NCBI RefSeq assembly: GCF_004798865.1
Contig: NW_025335268.1
Location: 57,284,936-57,348,935 of the forward strand
DNA length: 64,000 nt
Origin: Varanus komodoensis
Lineage: Eukaryota > Chordata > Lepidosauria > Squamata > Varanidae
Direction of reading: 5' to 3'
The number at the start of each line of letters is the position of its first letter. Within the stretch, counting starts at the first letter, position 1. Positions 61,801-64,000 of the stretch are shown here, piece by piece. A program made the translations under genes and the position numbers. The notes beneath the pieces are model-generated. The model was not told the origin of the DNA, ran no database searches, and saw nothing but the letters and a program-made list of their open reading frames with translations.

Positions 61801-63440
61801 CTGAAGAATTCGTCACACTAGCATTCTTATTAAAGCACCAAACAGTAAAATTGTGTGATAACTGGCTGTGTCATGAAGCATTTTACCAGATTTGAGCAGA
61901 GCTATACATTTTGAACTGGCATCACCATCCAGAGGGGAAGTGCTTTATGTGCACACTGCCACACACGTGAAAGCACCCACATGGCTTCCCACAAAATCTG
62001 AATACTGGAGTGATTTCTTCTGCTTAAAAACTGCCCTCTTAAAACTGTCCTTCACAATGGGGAACTGTCCTGGACCTGCCCAAAGGATGCATTTCATAAA
62101 ACCAGCATGACATAAGAGGGACATACCCTGGGAAACTACAGCCAGTCAGGGTCTCCACTGTATCGCTTGGTGTCCCAAGAACATGTCCTTCTTGCTGTTC
62201 TATGAGGAGCACCAGGTCACCACAGCCTCACTGTGGCAAACACAGTGACTGCATAAATTGGAAACAGCTTTTTGAGGCTGCTGTTTTGCAAGTGGCGTAA
62301 GCAAGAGGACTGGCGCGGTGCCTGCTACATGTTCAGATTTTGTTCTCATTCAGACCCTGCTCAGCTATTAAGGATAGACAAATCTGTCTGTTTTGCTTTC
62401 TAGAACATTTACAACTATTCAAGCACATGCTTGTTCCAACCCATTTCGACAGAAGATTGCAAATGTTTGTTTGTTTGTCAATCAGCAAACTTGTATGGGC
62501 TATTGTAGCTATGCACATTTGTATACACATTATATGCACTTCCCTCATTTATACATTTTCTGAAAGCAATATCCCCAAATGTGTGCCTTGTTGTATGTTA
62601 TTTCCCCAGAAAATACACATTCTGTATGCTATAGGAATGCTGAAGTGCTTCTTGATATTGTGAAATTTGATTTGGATGCTTTAAAGAGGTACTGTGGGTC
62701 AGTGGTGTCGAAGGCTGACATACCAGATACCATCCTTCTCCACAATGCAAAGTGACCCCAGGAATGACATTTGCTCTTGAGTGGCAATAGACAAAAACAC
62801 AAACCTTGCACTGTCTGCCTTGGAATGGGGACCATTTAATTAAACAAGCTGCTGGAGCTAAATCTAGAAGCAATTTGCTCCACAAACCCACACTTCATGC
62901 TCCTGGGTTGCTTTGTGCCGCTCAGCAGCGGAGAACTGCATCCCTTTATGGGCCATACAAACACAGGGCCAGTGAGCCGCTAACTAAACCAGGCAGGGTT
63001 TCCATGACAACCCATTCTGCAGATATGGGAAAGCACAGGCCAGGGTTCACTTTGTAGAGGAGTGCCTTTTAATTAAATTGGATTGTGGATAAAAGATATT
63101 AGAAAACTAGAAGCAAGTTTCCAACTCTTACAGTGCTCCAATTTTGTGGCAGTGAAGAACCTTCCCTGAGTTCAGCTTGTGTTATTTTCTTTGCTTCCTA
63201 TCTTGGACTTCCATCCCTCCTCCAGGTACTGCAGAGATTTCCAGCCTTCATCACTCAGAGCAAATTATTCATCTGATCTTACACCTCTAGAATATTTCCT
63301 ACAAGGCAGAGAGAAAGTATGAGTTTAGCTGTACTGTCAAGTACTAAATGAATGCAAGTGTTAAATGAAGGAGGGATGTATTCCGCCTGGTCAAATTTAT
63401 TAGTAATCTTGTTTCCCACCCACCTCCATCCTTTCTGTGA
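58841..63440. other. Intergenic, nothing recognised
   Basis: Long, mostly AT-rich, repeat-poor stretch. I see no gene, and no exon resembling FIG4 (the expected next gene by human synteny). 59550-59600 has a weak 'tttatttagctatttatttacc' LINE-tail-like patch. Being repeat-poor, it is a reasonable place to look for conserved noncoding elements. Confidence 0.45.
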
Positions 63441-63443
63441 GCT

Positions 63444-63758
63444 TCAGAGTAAGTTTGACTCACTTGCTGAATCATCCACAGCCATTTGCTCTGTGACCAC
63501 CTGGAAAGCTACATAGGATCCTTTTCTGCGCCTGCTCTCTCCATGTGGTATTTTGCAAACACGGTCAAATAGTTTAAGGATGGTGGAGGCATGGATAGTG
63601 TGCAGACCTTCCTGCTGGCAAAGGGAGAAGTAACATTTGATAAGCTTCATATCCACAAGTGTGGTTGTCTCACCCAATATGCAGCGAAGGTACAAAGCTA
63701 GGTTAAAGAACTTTATCAGACTCCCGCAGAGGATGGGGTGGGGGGAAGTCCGTCTCAT
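63444..63758 (-). other. Unidentified coding-like open frame
   Basis: A 104-codon frame with protein-like composition, including LYLRCILGETTTLVDMKLI, CYFSLCQQEGLHTIHA, ILKLFDRVCKIPHGES and AFQVVTEQMAVDDSASES. The first ATG is at 63758, but homology-like sequence seems to start a little downstream. I do not recognise the family. It may be a remnant of a retrocopy, an unrecognised exon, or a mobile-element protein. No splice sites or promoter are clear. Confidence 0.3.
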
Positions 63759-63784
63759 TGACCAAACACCTGGAGAATTATGCT

Positions 63785-64000
63785 AATATAAAGCCTTCTC
63801 TGTGGTGGCCCCCTGACTCTATCTGAAATGTGCCCCTGCAAGCACCAGCCTATAACCTGTTTGCCTGGGAAATTGTCAGTGGTTGACAAATATGGCTCAG
63901 TTTCGGTTCTGTATTTGTCTCCTTCTGCTGATTGTGACTGGCCTTCTTAATAGTGTTGTATTTTATAGTTTTAATATTGCTCAATGAATGGGATTCTATT
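63785..64000 (+). mobile_element. L2/CR1-like LINE 3' fragment, runs off the window
   Basis: 'aaagccttctctgtggtggccccctgactctatctgaaatgtgcccc' parallels the 'agggctttctctgcggtggcgccccatctgtggaatacgctcccc' stretch of the copy at 57618-57970. It is followed by a T-rich 3' region. Confidence 0.6.

Noticed and set aside
49700-64000. FIG4 exons expected by synteny beyond GPR6
   Set aside because: No frame resembles FIG4. The gene presumably lies to the right of the window.

Overview
This window reads as vertebrate nuclear DNA, most likely from a squamate reptile (lizard or snake). It is gene-poor and holds parts of two host genes: the terminal coding exon of WASF1 (WAVE1) on the + strand near the left edge, and a complete single-coding-exon GPR6 receptor gene on the - strand at about 47-49 kb. 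The reptile assignment is inference. It rests on the repeat mix: many copies of one L2/CR1-like non-LTR LINE family, CR1 fragments with the ATTCTATG-type 3' end, a tRNA-derived SINE, palindromic MITEs common in squamates, and a DIRS-type fossil. WASF1 and GPR6 point at each other with about 44 kb between their stop codons. This matches my recollection of the human FIG4-GPR6-WASF1 order on 6q21.

Layout. 1-2292: right-hand part of a DIRS-type tyrosine-recombinase retrotransposon fossil, ending 32 bp before the WASF1 splice acceptor. 2325-2482: WASF1 last coding exon, with its 3' UTR to about 3220. 3.2-30 kb: intergenic DNA with an old LINE (5.5-7.1 kb), MITEs, hAT-like pieces, LINE and CR1 fragments, a (CA)24 run, and long stretches where I recognise nothing. 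30.1-33.6 kb: two closely similar LINE copies on the - strand around a 100-N gap. The second keeps an open reading frame over its reverse transcriptase. 33.6-46.9 kb: degraded LINEs, SINEs, trinucleotide runs and one unidentified coding-like patch. 46.9-49.7 kb: GPR6, with a 327-codon frame in one exon, a 499-bp predicted 5' UTR intron, and a strong CpG island at the promoter. 49.7-64 kb: intergenic DNA with a SINE split by a LINE, an inverted LINE pair, a well-delimited hAT-type element with a target-site duplication, and an unidentified coding-like frame near the right edge.

The genes. WASF1 supplies the C-terminal acidic tail that binds Arp2/3. GPR6 is a constitutively active Gs-coupled class A receptor. 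They are neighbours by synteny, with no sign of a shared pathway. I found no convincing undescribed gene system. The most interesting signals are the DIRS insertion at the WASF1 splice acceptor, the intact LINE reverse transcriptase beside an assembly gap, the nested SINE/LINE, and the two unidentified coding-like patches.
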